NCBI GenBank assembly: GCA_903862655.1
Contig: CAIOZA010000122.1
Location: forward strand, 1-51,298
Source: an uncultured Ignavibacteria bacterium
Lineage (GTDB): Bacteria > Bacteroidota > Ignavibacteria > Kapaibacteriales > UBA2268
Direction of reading: 5' to 3'
Length of the DNA stretch: 51,298 nt
Shown here: positions 27,028-35,534 of the stretch, in pieces
How positions within the stretch are numbered: position 1 is the first letter of the stretch
How the letters are laid out: the number at the start of each line of letters is the position of its first letter
Translations under genes and position numbers: made by a program
The notes under the pieces: model-generated
Seen by the model: only the letters and a program-made list of their open reading frames with translations
Told to the model about the DNA's origin: nothing
Databases searched by the model: none

Positions 27028-29454
27028 TTAGTTAATTTTCAGCTTTAGTATGGACAGATCATCGATGAGGTCTTTGTGATTGTTCAAAGTTTTGATATAA
27101 GTATATAAGTCTTTCAGGCTCTTGTTTTTCTTTTCATACAGAACCAGCATTTCTCTGAAACTATAGTCATTCCAGTAATTACCTTCGGCCAGTTTAATTT
27201 CGTAAGACCCATCGGAATAAACAAATAGCGTTGTTGGCAAATCAATATTGATGGTGTCTGATTGGATTGTTGGATTCCTGACACCGCCCACGCATAGGTT
27301 TTGAGAATCAAGTAATCTGATTTCACTGCCGCAATGTCCATCCATAATAATAACAGGTGGATGTCCACAACCGGAATACGAAAGTTCATGCTTCTCGTTA
27401 TTGTAAACGCCATACCAAAGTGTAAAATACATATCACCATGATCTGACATCTGGAATCTTTTATTTAATGTCTTAACAACATCAGCCGGTTGAGTCATGT
27501 CGGTATTCGGCAGACCATGTGAACGAAGAGCATTAATGACAGAAACAGTATGCAAAGAAGCTTTTATCCCGTGACCAGAGACGTCGATAAGATAAATAGC
27601 AAAGTTGTTGTCATCTATCCAGTGATAACCGAACGAATCTCCACCCAACTGTTCGGAGGGAACATATATCCATTCTGTTATGAGCTTATCGGTAATCGGC
27701 TTTGGAATCAACGAGAGAACGTAGTCAGCAGCTCGCTTCAGATCATTATTGATAATATCTAAATATTGATCTTTTTCCTGATTTATATTTTGCAGCTCAT
27801 GATTTTTTCTGTTCAGCACTTGGTTGTTCTTCTTTTTAGTAAGGTTAAGCATATAGAAATATACGAAAGTTATGATTGCAAGAAAGGCTAAAACATAGTT
27901 GAGTGTTTTTTGATCCCTCGAAATTTTTTGTGACTGCTCGTTTACCCTTTTTAAATAAAGATTTTCTTTTAATGCGAAATCAATTTTGTTCTGTTGATGC
28001 ACTTTCTCAATTTGTTTGCTGATTGTATCTTTTATCATTTCCAGATTAATTTCCTGCTTTTTCAAAATAAATTCATACGCATTTTTATAAATTCCGAGAT
28101 TTTCATATGTTTTAGCAAGAAATCCATATAAATCATTAAGCATTTGTTTGTCACCCGATGCCTCTGCATAGGGGAGTGCAAGATTGAGATATTTCAAAGA
28201 ACCTTTGTTGTTGTTTTCAAGAGCATCAACTTGAGCCAAACTATAATAGCTGTTTGCTGTCTGTAGAGTATCTTTTATTTCAAGAGAAAGGTCTAAGGCT
28301 TTATTAAAATAATATTTTGCTTTGTTGGGAACATTCTTTTTAAAATAGATTTCACCGATCAGCGATAGATAAACTATATAGTTTATTTTTTGCTCAGAGG
28401 GTTTAATTATTTTTTCAAAATCCTTTACAAGAACCAGAGCAGAATCTGCATGACCTTCATCAAGTAGAATGGAGGCAAGATTGACCTTGGTCGTCGCTTC
28501 TAAATGAATCAATCCAATTTCTCGATATAATTTGATTGCATCATAGAAAAATTTCTTAGCTTCATAATTCTTGTCAATTTGAGCATATATGTTAGCAATA
28601 AAGCATAAAATGTTAGCTATTTTTCTCTGGTTACCCATCGATTTAGCAATTAACATGGAATTATCAAATGATACCAGCGCTTCATTTATCTTGGCTTCTG
28701 CATACTGCACACTGCCTAAAGTGAAATAATAATCAATCTGGAATGATTTGTTGGTCTTGAATGAACTTGAGCCTTTAATCTTGTTGAGATATTCTGTTGC
28801 TTTGGCTGTCATGCCAAGGGATTTATAAATATTAGACAGAGTGAGCATATAGTCAATATCTTCAGTTTTGCTAAATGTAGATTTTAAGAGTTTTTCAGCA
28901 AAATTGATATGTTCGTTAGCTTCCTTATAATTCTTAATAAACGCTAGAAGATAACTGATATTCAAATAGCAAATAACCTGGTTCTTAATGTCTTTTACAG
29001 ACTCGAAACATATGAGAGCGGATTCATAATTATTCCACGCTTCCTGATAATAACCGTTGAAATCGCTTAGCTGACCTAATAATATTTTACATAATCCTTC
29101 GAGATAGATATCCTTCCGGATTTTTACCATTTTGAGTGTCTTTTTTATGTAATGAAGAGTAGAATCATAATTTGAAAGGTTTTTGTAAGCTACGGCAATT
29201 GTGTAGAGAGCATAATTTGATTCCTTTTCCTTATTCTCAAATTGAGCTAATTGGAAGCATTCGGAGGCATAAGTTAGTGTTTTCTGGGGATCATTTTCGA
29301 GATAATAATTAGATAAACTATCAAGTTTTTTTAGTCTGTCCAAGGGGCTTGCCGATGACACCTCAGCTTCAATTCTGCTGACATCTATCCGCTGGCCAGC
29401 AACAGATAAGTGCATTAAAAATAAAAAGCAAAATATAATCGTGATTTTTTTCAT
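27028..29454 (-). CDS. TPR-repeat membrane protein with PP2C/SpoIIE phosphatase domain
   Basis: An 808-aa receptor-like phosphatase. A signal peptide (MKKITIIFCFLFLMHLSVAG) is followed by about 450 residues of tetratricopeptide repeats, expected in the periplasm. Then come a membrane helix (LNYVLAFLAIITFVYFYML, near 518-536), a short coiled coil and a C-terminal SpoIIE/PP2C domain. Metal-binding motifs are visible: LGGDSFGY, YLIDVSGHG, VYSDG and LIDDLSILKL. Such proteins dephosphorylate anti-sigma-antagonist proteins (RsbU, SpoIIE type) in partner-switching. No STAS protein, anti-sigma kinase or sigma factor is adjacent. It is alone on this strand and convergent with the FISUMP gene. Confidence 0.88.
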   Translation of the reverse strand: MKKITIIFCFLFLMHLSVAGQRIDVSRIEAEVSSASPLDRLKKLDSLSNYYLENDPQKTLTYASECFQLAQFENKEKESNYALYTIAVAYKNLSNYDSTLHYIKKTLKMVKIRKDIYLEGLCKILLGQLSDFNGYYQEAWNNYESALICFESVKDIKNQVICYLNISYLLAFIKNYKEANEHINFAEKLLKSTFSKTEDIDYMLTLSNIYKSLGMTAKATEYLNKIKGSSSFKTNKSFQIDYYFTLGSVQYAEAKINEALVSFDNSMLIAKSMGNQRKIANILCFIANIYAQIDKNYEAKKFFYDAIKLYREIGLIHLEATTKVNLASILLDEGHADSALVLVKDFEKIIKPSEQKINYIVYLSLIGEIYFKKNVPNKAKYYFNKALDLSLEIKDTLQTANSYYSLAQVDALENNNKGSLKYLNLALPYAEASGDKQMLNDLYGFLAKTYENLGIYKNAYEFILKKQEINLEMIKDTISKQIEKVHQQNKIDFALKENLYLKRVNEQSQKISRDQKTLNYVLAFLAIITFVYFYMLNLTKKKNNQVLNRKNHELQNINQEKDQYLDIINNDLKRAADYVLSLIPKPITDKLITEWIYVPSEQLGGDSFGYHWIDDNNFAIYLIDVSGHGIKASLHTVSVINALRSHGLPNTDMTQPADVVKTLNKRFQMSDHGDMYFTLWYGVYNNEKHELSYSGCGHPPVIIMDGHCGSEIRLLDSQNLCVGGVRNPTIQSDTINIDLPTTLFVYSDGSYEIKLAEGNYWNDYSFREMLVLYEKKNKSLKDLYTYIKTLNNHKDLIDDLSILKLKIN

Positions 29455-29570
29455 TTACATAAAAAGTATTTGCTATCTTCTGCAAATTTAATTAATTTTA
29501 CATTAAATAAAAGAAAAATCTAGTATATCCATATAATTTACCTTTCAACACTTTTTTATGAGGTACTATC

Positions 29571-29966
29571 GTGGCTTCTAAGAATACTATTTCTGCCAAA
29601 ACTTCGAAATCTGAAGTAAAACAAGTTATACTTGCAATTTCCACACAGGCTCAATGCGACAGAGTCAATCCTGTTCCCACCGGTGGTACAATTTCAATCA
29701 ATGGTAAGAAACCAATAATATTGCTGTTTTTTAACCAAAATCAAGTTCCTGTCCAGGCTAATGTAAAGATAGCAAATGCATCGACAGGAGTGCCAATAGA
29801 ACAATTCTTTTTAATTAATGCCTCCAGTTCATTAGCTCTCGATGTTAATATTGATTTGGGCCAGACTATGGGCACCAAGAATCTTATCTATTATAAAATC
29901 GAAATTAAAAACGTTAATAGCCCACAATTTGAGGTTGGTTATTCAGATTTTATCATTAATATTTAG
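29571..29966 (+). CDS. RVNPVP-paralogue 1, unknown family
   Basis: A 131-aa protein, first of three tandem paralogues. After a Ser/Lys-rich N-terminus without a signal peptide comes CDRVNPVPTGGTISINGKKP, then a run of alternating hydrophobic residues (IILLFFNQNQVPVQANVKI) and a C-terminal part ending DFIINI. The pattern looks like a small all-beta domain of about 100 residues. The start is GTG at 29571 with weak GAGG at 29560-29563; no ATG fits. It is followed after 9 bases by paralogue 2, so the three genes form a likely operon. I cannot assign a function. Confidence 0.65.
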   Translation: MASKNTISAKTSKSEVKQVILAISTQAQCDRVNPVPTGGTISINGKKPIILLFFNQNQVPVQANVKIANASTGVPIEQFFLINASSSLALDVNIDLGQTMGTKNLIYYKIEIKNVNSPQFEVGYSDFIINI

Positions 29967-29975
29967 GAGATAAAA

Positions 29976-30431
29976 ATGTATAAAAAAAATTCACGAGCAC
30001 TTATCATTTCGCTGATGATTCTGTCTCTGGCGCTTGGGGTATGTGTCATATTGCTGCTCATTAGACCAGCACCAGTAGCATTACCACTAATACCCGGAGC
30101 AATTGACCGGGTTCAGACTGTGCCACCATCAATACCAATGCCAATCAATGGAAAGAGGCCATTTGTACTAACATTAGTCAATCGCTGTACTACGGAAGTG
30201 GATGTGGATGTTACTATTACCGGAGTAACTGGTGCACCTATTGTGCAGCCTTATAAAATTCCAAAGGCTTTATCACCTACACAAGGATATTATCTCGGTA
30301 TTCTTATTGATAAAAATTTAGGTGGGTATTTTCCTGGAACAAATTTCAACTATAAGATTGATTTGTCATCTAGAAATAGTTCATCCAATGTTTATGCAAT
30401 TTATTCTGATAGTGCTGTCATTGTTCAATAG
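29976..30431 (+). CDS. RVNPVP-paralogue 2 with a membrane anchor, unknown family
   Basis: A 151-aa protein. The N-terminus, ALIISLMILSLALGVCVILLLI, is a membrane helix, so the remaining 115 residues are probably outside the cytoplasm. The shared segment is degenerate but clear: DRVQTVPPSIPMPINGKRPF, followed by LTLVNRCTTEVDVDVTI. Spacing to the first paralogue is 9 bases, with AGGAGATAAAA before the ATG. It is the only member with an anchor, so the trio may work at different places or as a complex. Function unknown. Confidence 0.65.
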   Translation: MYKKNSRALIISLMILSLALGVCVILLLIRPAPVALPLIPGAIDRVQTVPPSIPMPINGKRPFVLTLVNRCTTEVDVDVTITGVTGAPIVQPYKIPKALSPTQGYYLGILIDKNLGGYFPGTNFNYKIDLSSRNSSSNVYAIYSDSAVIVQ

Positions 30432-30470
30432 AGATTGAATTTTTTTAACTTATTCAATAAAGGATAATTT

Positions 30471-30800
30471 ATGAGCTTAACACTAACAATACCCGGCTTG
30501 CCTGATAGGATTCTTACTGGCAGAGTAAACCCAGTACCTCCGGGCGGAACTATCACAATCAACGGCAAAAAACCTGTCGCTATCAGTATGGAGAACAAAA
30601 CCGGCAACTCCATATTTTGTATTCTTAAGGTTAATCAGGAACCAATTATTGATGAAACTGTTAATCTTCCCGCGAATAATTCAATCAGTTTTTTTGTAGA
30701 CAGAACCACAATTGCGGCTGCATACGATATTCTGATTACAAATCAGAGCAAAACTGATAGTATGGGGACTACCATAATCGAAAACTGTATGAAAAAGTAG
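30471..30800 (+). CDS. RVNPVP-paralogue 3, unknown family
   Basis: At 109 aa this is the shortest member and nearly all conserved core: GRVNPVPPGGTITINGKKPV, then AISMENKTGNSIFCILKV and a weakly conserved C-terminal half ending IIENCMKK. No signal peptide or helix. AAAGGATAATTT precedes the ATG. The stop lies 7 bases from the stop of the terminase gene on the other strand, so the two converge almost end to end. Function unknown. Confidence 0.65.
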   Translation: MSLTLTIPGLPDRILTGRVNPVPPGGTITINGKKPVAISMENKTGNSIFCILKVNQEPIIDETVNLPANNSISFFVDRTTIAAAYDILITNQSKTDSMGTTIIENCMKK

Positions 30801-30807
30801 TTTAACT

Positions 30808-32325
30808 CTATTCAAACATAGAATCTCCGACTCTCTGCTTCTTGCGTCCACCAAGAACTGGCGGCTTTTTGTCGTCGATTGACATAAATCCGATATAGGC
30901 GAACGCATCCACCTGGTCGTCATGCCGTCCATCGGGGAAACGCATCAGTTCATCTTCGAAATCGCCGAGCCAGTGTGCTCCTGACGGGAAATACACTTTT
31001 CCCAAAGCCATTTTTGCCTTCATCACACCTGCACGCAGTACTTTGTTTCCCCTGGGAGTGAGAGCCTTAATCTGGGAACCTGCGATACTCATTTCGTTGA
31101 CTAAGATAGCCTGATAGCCAACCTGCTCAATGCCAACCAAAGTTAAGTTCCATTTAGCGACTTGAGTTGCAATCAGATTCTTGTGATGCTCCGGTGCTAG
31201 TCTTTGACGCAGAACATCAAGCACGAGAATCTCATTTTGCGGAGTGTGTGCATAGGTGAGAATGACAGTGTAATCGCTGGTGGTTGAGATACTCGACGCA
31301 AGATCGACGGTAGCGAATCTCAGGCATGAGTCCTTGCGTCTGGATTCGCTCGCACCCAAATGATTGACAAGATGATAACACTCAGCATCCTCAGTGAAAT
31401 AACTAAAATGCTCACGCTTGAAAACCGGATTTCTGCCGGGGATCGGACTCTGCTGATAGAGTGAAGCAAACCAGTAAGCTCCTGCCTGAAGCTTGATCTT
31501 AGCCAGAGCTGATTCGTCATATCTCTCTGCCCAAAGAGGTTCACCGATGCATCGACCGAGTTCGTCATCTTCCTCTGCAAGAGCAGGGAGAGTAATCTTC
31601 ACCCATGTTTCTTTGTCGGTAGGGAGAAGTGAATCAGAACCGATAGCCTCATCCAGTCTGATGATATTCGATGTTTTGGCGATGCGTCCGCATAAGTCGT
31701 CATCGTGCCAGCGGGTCATCAGTAGTACAACTTTACCGCCGGGTTCAAGCCTTGTGTAAGCAGTTGCGACAAACCATTCCCAGATATTATCGAGAATTTT
31801 CTCGCTGCTGGCTTCCTCGTTGTTCTTAACGGGATCGTCGATAATCAGAAGATCGGCACCTCGACCAGTCAGAGAGCATCCTGCACCAGTGCTTACCATG
31901 CTCCCTGATCTGTTTGCGATGCTGAACAGCTTCATTGCATGGCTGTCCTTGGCTAATCTCAGATCGGATTTGCCTTCGATCGAACGTGTGATCAGAATTT
32001 CCTTGACAAGTCTGCCCCACATGGAGGCAAAGTCAGCGGAATAGCTTGTAAGGATGATTCTCTTATTGGGGAATCTGTTGATATACCATGCCGGAAAGTA
32101 TTTGGAGATCATCTCGGATTTACCGTGACGAGGCGGCATATTGACCATAAGTCTGGAGAATTTGCCTGCAACGAGGAAGTGAAGGGCTTTATCGAGATAA
32201 CGCAGATGCGGCGGATACTTCCACTCACCCGATGAGTTGATGTATGCAAACCAGCCCGGAGAGATTGTTTCGAGGATTTCCTGACTAAGAATTTCATCGC
32301 GTGTATTTATTTCTTTTTCTTCCAT
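30808..32325 (-). CDS. terL: Orphan phage terminase large subunit
   Basis: A 505-aa TerL. The ATPase has Walker A MPPRHGKS (residues 63-70) and Walker B LLIIDDPVK (159-167), with MTRWHDDDL as the likely coupling motif. The C-terminal RNase H-like nuclease starts FATVDLASS and ends at GRHDDQVDAFAYIGF, the profile of the psiM2 ORF9-type large terminase C-terminal domain. Length and motifs are intact. Known TerL proteins cut and pump phage DNA into capsids. Yet no portal, capsid, protease, tail, integrase or small terminase gene lies within 10 kb on either side. It may be a prophage remnant, part of a gene-transfer-type system encoded elsewhere, or a reused enzyme. Confidence 0.9.
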   Translation of the reverse strand: MEEKEINTRDEILSQEILETISPGWFAYINSSGEWKYPPHLRYLDKALHFLVAGKFSRLMVNMPPRHGKSEMISKYFPAWYINRFPNKRIILTSYSADFASMWGRLVKEILITRSIEGKSDLRLAKDSHAMKLFSIANRSGSMVSTGAGCSLTGRGADLLIIDDPVKNNEEASSEKILDNIWEWFVATAYTRLEPGGKVVLLMTRWHDDDLCGRIAKTSNIIRLDEAIGSDSLLPTDKETWVKITLPALAEEDDELGRCIGEPLWAERYDESALAKIKLQAGAYWFASLYQQSPIPGRNPVFKREHFSYFTEDAECYHLVNHLGASESRRKDSCLRFATVDLASSISTTSDYTVILTYAHTPQNEILVLDVLRQRLAPEHHKNLIATQVAKWNLTLVGIEQVGYQAILVNEMSIAGSQIKALTPRGNKVLRAGVMKAKMALGKVYFPSGAHWLGDFEDELMRFPDGRHDDQVDAFAYIGFMSIDDKKPPVLGGRKKQRVGDSMFE

Positions 32326-32849
32326 TTTCTGCTTTCAATAGAACAAACCACTGGCAATCTATTGAATCAGAAGTAAACGCCAAGAAAACGGTTTTTATAA
32401 GGAATATATAGGAAATAGAAAGGGAATAATTTAGAAATACAGAATGTCGAATATCGAATGATGAAGGAAGGAAAAATTAAATTTTGTTCCGGAAACACCG
32501 GAGGTGTGAAATCTTAATAGAAAAAATGGAGGAGAGAGCATCATAGCCCCGTAGGGGCGACATCTCTTTCGCCCCTACGGGGCTTGAGTGGTGGCCGGGT
32601 ACGATTTTCTATTAAGATGCCATCCCTACGGGATTTGTTCTACATTTCTGAAATTTTCACACCCCTTGATTCCCTCTCAAGAAGGGAAAATACAGAATAC
32701 ATTTATTTCATCCCCACGGGATTATTGGAAAAGATTTTTCGATGAATATCTATTATAATTAATCCTCTACAAGAAAATAGATATATTACTCTAAATGTTA
32801 CTCTGTGATTTTTTCCTCATGACAAAATCATAGAATTACCGGATATTTA
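32326..32849. other. Gene-free gap with palindromic element
   Basis: No gene. It holds a 108-base element with perfect terminal inverted repeats (32511-32618). There is also an ACGGTTTTTATAAGGAATATATAG segment at 32389-32412 resembling 8577-8598, and short GGGATT/CCCTACGGG modules (about 32623-32635). Confidence 0.65.
32511..32618. repeat. MITE-like element with perfect 14-bp terminal inverted repeats
   Basis: ATCTTAATAGAAAA at 32511-32524 and TTTTCTATTAAGAT at 32605-32618 are exact inverted repeats. Inside, GCCCCGTAGGGGCGACAT (about 32549-32566) and TCGCCCCTACGGGGCTT (about 32569-32585) form palindromes that also pair with each other. It is a clean copy of the family at 4002-4121. Confidence 0.8.
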
Positions 32850-33491
32850 CTATTTCTTGAGCTTGGTGCCAAACACTTCTTCAAATTTCTTCAGTTTGGG
32901 AGAGATCACCATTTGGCAATAGGGTTGTGATTTATTGTCGTTGTAATAGTTCTGATGATAATCCTCGGCTTTATAGAATTTTGTGAACGGGCTAATCTCG
33001 GTAACAACAGGATTATCAAAGGCTTTTGCTTCATTCAATTTTGTCTTATACTTATCAGCCAATTCCTTTTGTGACTGATTATGATAGAAAATAACAGACC
33101 GATACTGAGTTCCTGCGTCAGCACCCTGCCGGTTTAATGTAGTGGGATCGTGCACTTTCCAAAATACTTCCAGAATCTCTTCGAATGAGATTTTAGAGGC
33201 GTCGAAAGCGATATTGCATACTTCTGCATGCCCGGTTCTGCCGCTGCACACCTGTTCATAAGTTGGATTGTCGATTGCTCTGCCCGAATAACCGGACTCG
33301 ACGAAAACCACACCTTCAAGTTGCTGGAAAACCGCTTCCACGCACCAGAAGCATCCAGCACCGATTGTAGCAGTGTCAGTGGCAGTATATTTATTGTTCA
33401 TTTTGCTTTTCTCCATTACCTGCTTTGATTTATCGTTTGCCGAGCATGAAACAGCTGCCAGCAACAATATAAGCGATATAAATATGTTCAT
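32850..33491 (-). CDS. msrA: Peptide methionine sulfoxide reductase A, probable lipoprotein
   Basis: The 213-aa MsrA reduces methionine-S-sulfoxide in proteins using the catalytic Cys47 of GCFWCVE. Also visible are YSGRAIDNPTYEQVCSGRTGHAE, the DPTTLNRQGADAGTQYRS signature, and YHQNYY near the C-terminus. Unlike cytosolic MsrA it begins MNIFISLILLLAAVSC, a signal peptide with lipobox and lipid-anchored Cys16, so it should repair proteins in the envelope. There is no fused MsrB domain and no msrB gene nearby. The recycling reductant for a periplasmic MsrA is unknown from the window. Confidence 0.93.
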   Translation of the reverse strand: MNIFISLILLLAAVSCSANDKSKQVMEKSKMNNKYTATDTATIGAGCFWCVEAVFQQLEGVVFVESGYSGRAIDNPTYEQVCSGRTGHAEVCNIAFDASKISFEEILEVFWKVHDPTTLNRQGADAGTQYRSVIFYHNQSQKELADKYKTKLNEAKAFDNPVVTEISPFTKFYKAEDYHQNYYNDNKSQPYCQMVISPKLKKFEEVFGTKLKK

Positions 33492-33582
33492 GTTATTATC
33501 CTTACAATTTTAGAATAAATCACGAATCAGTAGTCAGGATATTCTAAATGGCTGAAGAGAGTAAAAGTATAGTCTGCTGACC

Positions 33583-34179
33583 TCAATACTCATCTTTTTT
33601 ATCGCAACCCATTAACTTAAGAATCTTCTGGCCCCGAGAATATAGTGCAGGGTACGCATCGATCATTTGTGAGCGGACAATATGCTCAAGCTCTATGGAG
33701 AACTCTGGATATATCTTTGATATACGATATAGTATATCAAGACTAAAAACCTTGATTGCTCTGCGTTCGAAAGTACCATTTAACAGATTAATGCAGATGT
33801 CAGTCAGTCTGCCGAGATATTCATCGTCATCGGGCAGATCCATTAGTATGAAAAGGTGAAGAAGATTGAACATCACGCTCTGATTGCTCATTTCTGATAA
33901 TTTATCGAGGAGGACATCACGATAAGGAGTAAGCAGAGCAGGATCAATTTCGGATAAAACTATGATAACTCTAATCGCCCGTGCCGAGACTTTAGGCTTA
34001 CCCTGCAAGGAAAAATCGAGCATAGGATAGAAAAGCGCGGGATCAGAATCCACAATTTGTGCAGCCCTAAGTATAGTCCTCTTGGAGCTATCCGGCAGAA
34101 GAGATTCGACGGATGTAAGCGTTTGGTTATAATTGCTTATCGCGATTGGCATATCAGATATTGGATTGTTTCTTTTCAT
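33583..34179 (-). CDS. Helical-repeat (HEAT-like) protein of unknown function
   Basis: The 198-aa protein is all alpha, with regularly spaced paired helices: SKRTILRAAQIVDSDPALF, SARAIRVIIVLSEIDPALL, LDKLSEMSNQSVMFNLLHLF, RRAIKVFSLDILYRISKIYP. This is typical of HEAT/ARM-type superhelices that bind partner proteins. No signal peptide. The ATG at 34179 follows the FISUMP gene upstream stop by 16 bases on the same strand, so they may share a transcript. The pairing gives no clear functional clue. Confidence 0.6.
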   Translation of the reverse strand: MKRNNPISDMPIAISNYNQTLTSVESLLPDSSKRTILRAAQIVDSDPALFYPMLDFSLQGKPKVSARAIRVIIVLSEIDPALLTPYRDVLLDKLSEMSNQSVMFNLLHLFILMDLPDDDEYLGRLTDICINLLNGTFERRAIKVFSLDILYRISKIYPEFSIELEHIVRSQMIDAYPALYSRGQKILKLMGCDKKDEY

Positions 34180-34195
34180 ATAACATTCGAATTTG

Positions 34196-35107
34196 TTAAT
34201 CTTTTATGCAACGGACAGAAAAGCCATATATTTCCAAAAATCCAATCATTTCTATATTACTTTTATCGTACTTTAAATTTCTGGTCCACCTCCATTCAGC
34301 TGTCCACATAGTACACCAGATTCTAAAATTACTGAACGGGGCTTTAGCAGGAAATGGGGGAGGTTGTGCAAGTCTACCACCACCGGGCAATGCACTGAAT
34401 CCGGTTTCGTTAGAAGCTCCTGTATTGGGAGTTATCCAGTGTTCGGTGCCCGCTTCTTTTAATGCAGCACCTAACATACCCTGTTTCGTAACAAATGCCT
34501 CTAAAATAGACCAATCTTGCAATGCAGGGATTCTCCATCCTTTTGGTGCCAATACTCTTGAATCATTTACAGCATACCAATTATACAATTTACCATAAAT
34601 TGCTCCATTTGCAGGATCATTAGCTTGATAGCACCAAGCACCAGAACTAAGCATGGCCCAATAATCACCTCTAACTTCTGGGATCGAATCTCCGTTTCTA
34701 TAATGATCAACATTCAGGTTTCTATACATCCAGTGCTGCTCGCCAATTGTCACTGCGACATAAGTTGTGTAATATATTGAAATGCTGTCAATTTTATGAA
34801 TTGCAAAGTCCCATTTGAATCCGTCATGCCAGAGATTTACGTATTGATTGCTGTATTGACCGATAGAAAAAGTAATTGTGTCGATTAGCTGTACAGGATA
34901 GTAAAAAGTTTTAGAATCATTTGTAAAGACCTGAAGCTGGAGAGTCTCAGGAGCATTTGGGAATTGTATATTCGCTATTTCGCTCAAATTATACTGCTTT
35001 GTGCTACCATCCTGAAGATAGAATCTGACCAGAGGTTCTGCTGAATAGAGGGAAGCGGAAAAAAGTGACAAAATTGTTACAACGATGATGAGAAGTGCTT
35101 TTTTCAT
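34196..35107 (-). CDS. Secreted FISUMP-domain protein, second paralogue
   Basis: 303 aa with a signal peptide (MKKALLIIVVTILSLFSASLYS). It has the shared N-terminal module EPLVRFYLQDGSTKQYNLSEI, a second beta segment, and the FISUMP domain from HWMYRNLNVDHYRNGD through GAWCYQANDPANGAIYGKLY, GWRIPALQDW, GFSALPGGG to FSVRCIKD. The closest relative in the window is the gene at 35815; the two end with the same 20 or so DNA bases. A VapBC-like pair lies between them, so the pair may be a duplication later split. Confidence 0.87.
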   Translation of the reverse strand: MKKALLIIVVTILSLFSASLYSAEPLVRFYLQDGSTKQYNLSEIANIQFPNAPETLQLQVFTNDSKTFYYPVQLIDTITFSIGQYSNQYVNLWHDGFKWDFAIHKIDSISIYYTTYVAVTIGEQHWMYRNLNVDHYRNGDSIPEVRGDYWAMLSSGAWCYQANDPANGAIYGKLYNWYAVNDSRVLAPKGWRIPALQDWSILEAFVTKQGMLGAALKEAGTEHWITPNTGASNETGFSALPGGGRLAQPPPFPAKAPFSNFRIWCTMWTAEWRWTRNLKYDKSNIEMIGFLEIYGFSVRCIKD

Positions 35108-35129
35108 AAAAATGAAATTCTGTTAGATT

Positions 35130-35534
35130 CTAAATGGTTTTCATAAGTGTGAACCCGGCTTGCTCAAAGTGATGGTCAATAGTTAAAGCCTTCTGAATGT
35201 TATTCAGATCCATAATTAGAAATGACAAACAATCAACAAGACCCCATTTTTTGTCAGCATAAGTAGAATATTTCTCGAAAGCTTGATTAAATAAATCTTT
35301 CGAATTCCAGATTATTTGAATATCAGGAGAATTTAGTAATAAGTTTATTGTTCTGATCGCTTCTGTTTTATAGTCCTTTGCTAAGTAATTTCCAATTTCA
35401 TAAAGTACTAAATCTGATGTGATATATTGACTCCCGGCAAGACTTTCAGAAAGTTCTAAAGCCCAGCTATGATATTCATCTTTTTGATTGATTAATGCAA
35501 TAATAAATGAAGTATCAATAAAATAAGTATTCAT
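35130..35534 (-). CDS. vapC: PIN-domain VapC-type toxin
   Basis: The 134-aa PIN domain has the acidic metal-site residues in order: Asp7 in FIDTSFIIAL, the Glu of LVLYEIGNYL, the Asp of WGLVDCLSF and the Asp of ALTIDHHFEQAGF. VapC proteins are Mg2+-dependent RNases, many cutting tRNA or rRNA. The ATG at 35532-35534 overlaps the antitoxin stop codon by one base, the classic coupled layout. No defect is visible, so the toxin is likely active unless bound by its partner. Confidence 0.88.
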   Translation of the reverse strand: MNTYFIDTSFIIALINQKDEYHSWALELSESLAGSQYITSDLVLYEIGNYLAKDYKTEAIRTINLLLNSPDIQIIWNSKDLFNQAFEKYSTYADKKWGLVDCLSFLIMDLNNIQKALTIDHHFEQAGFTLMKTI

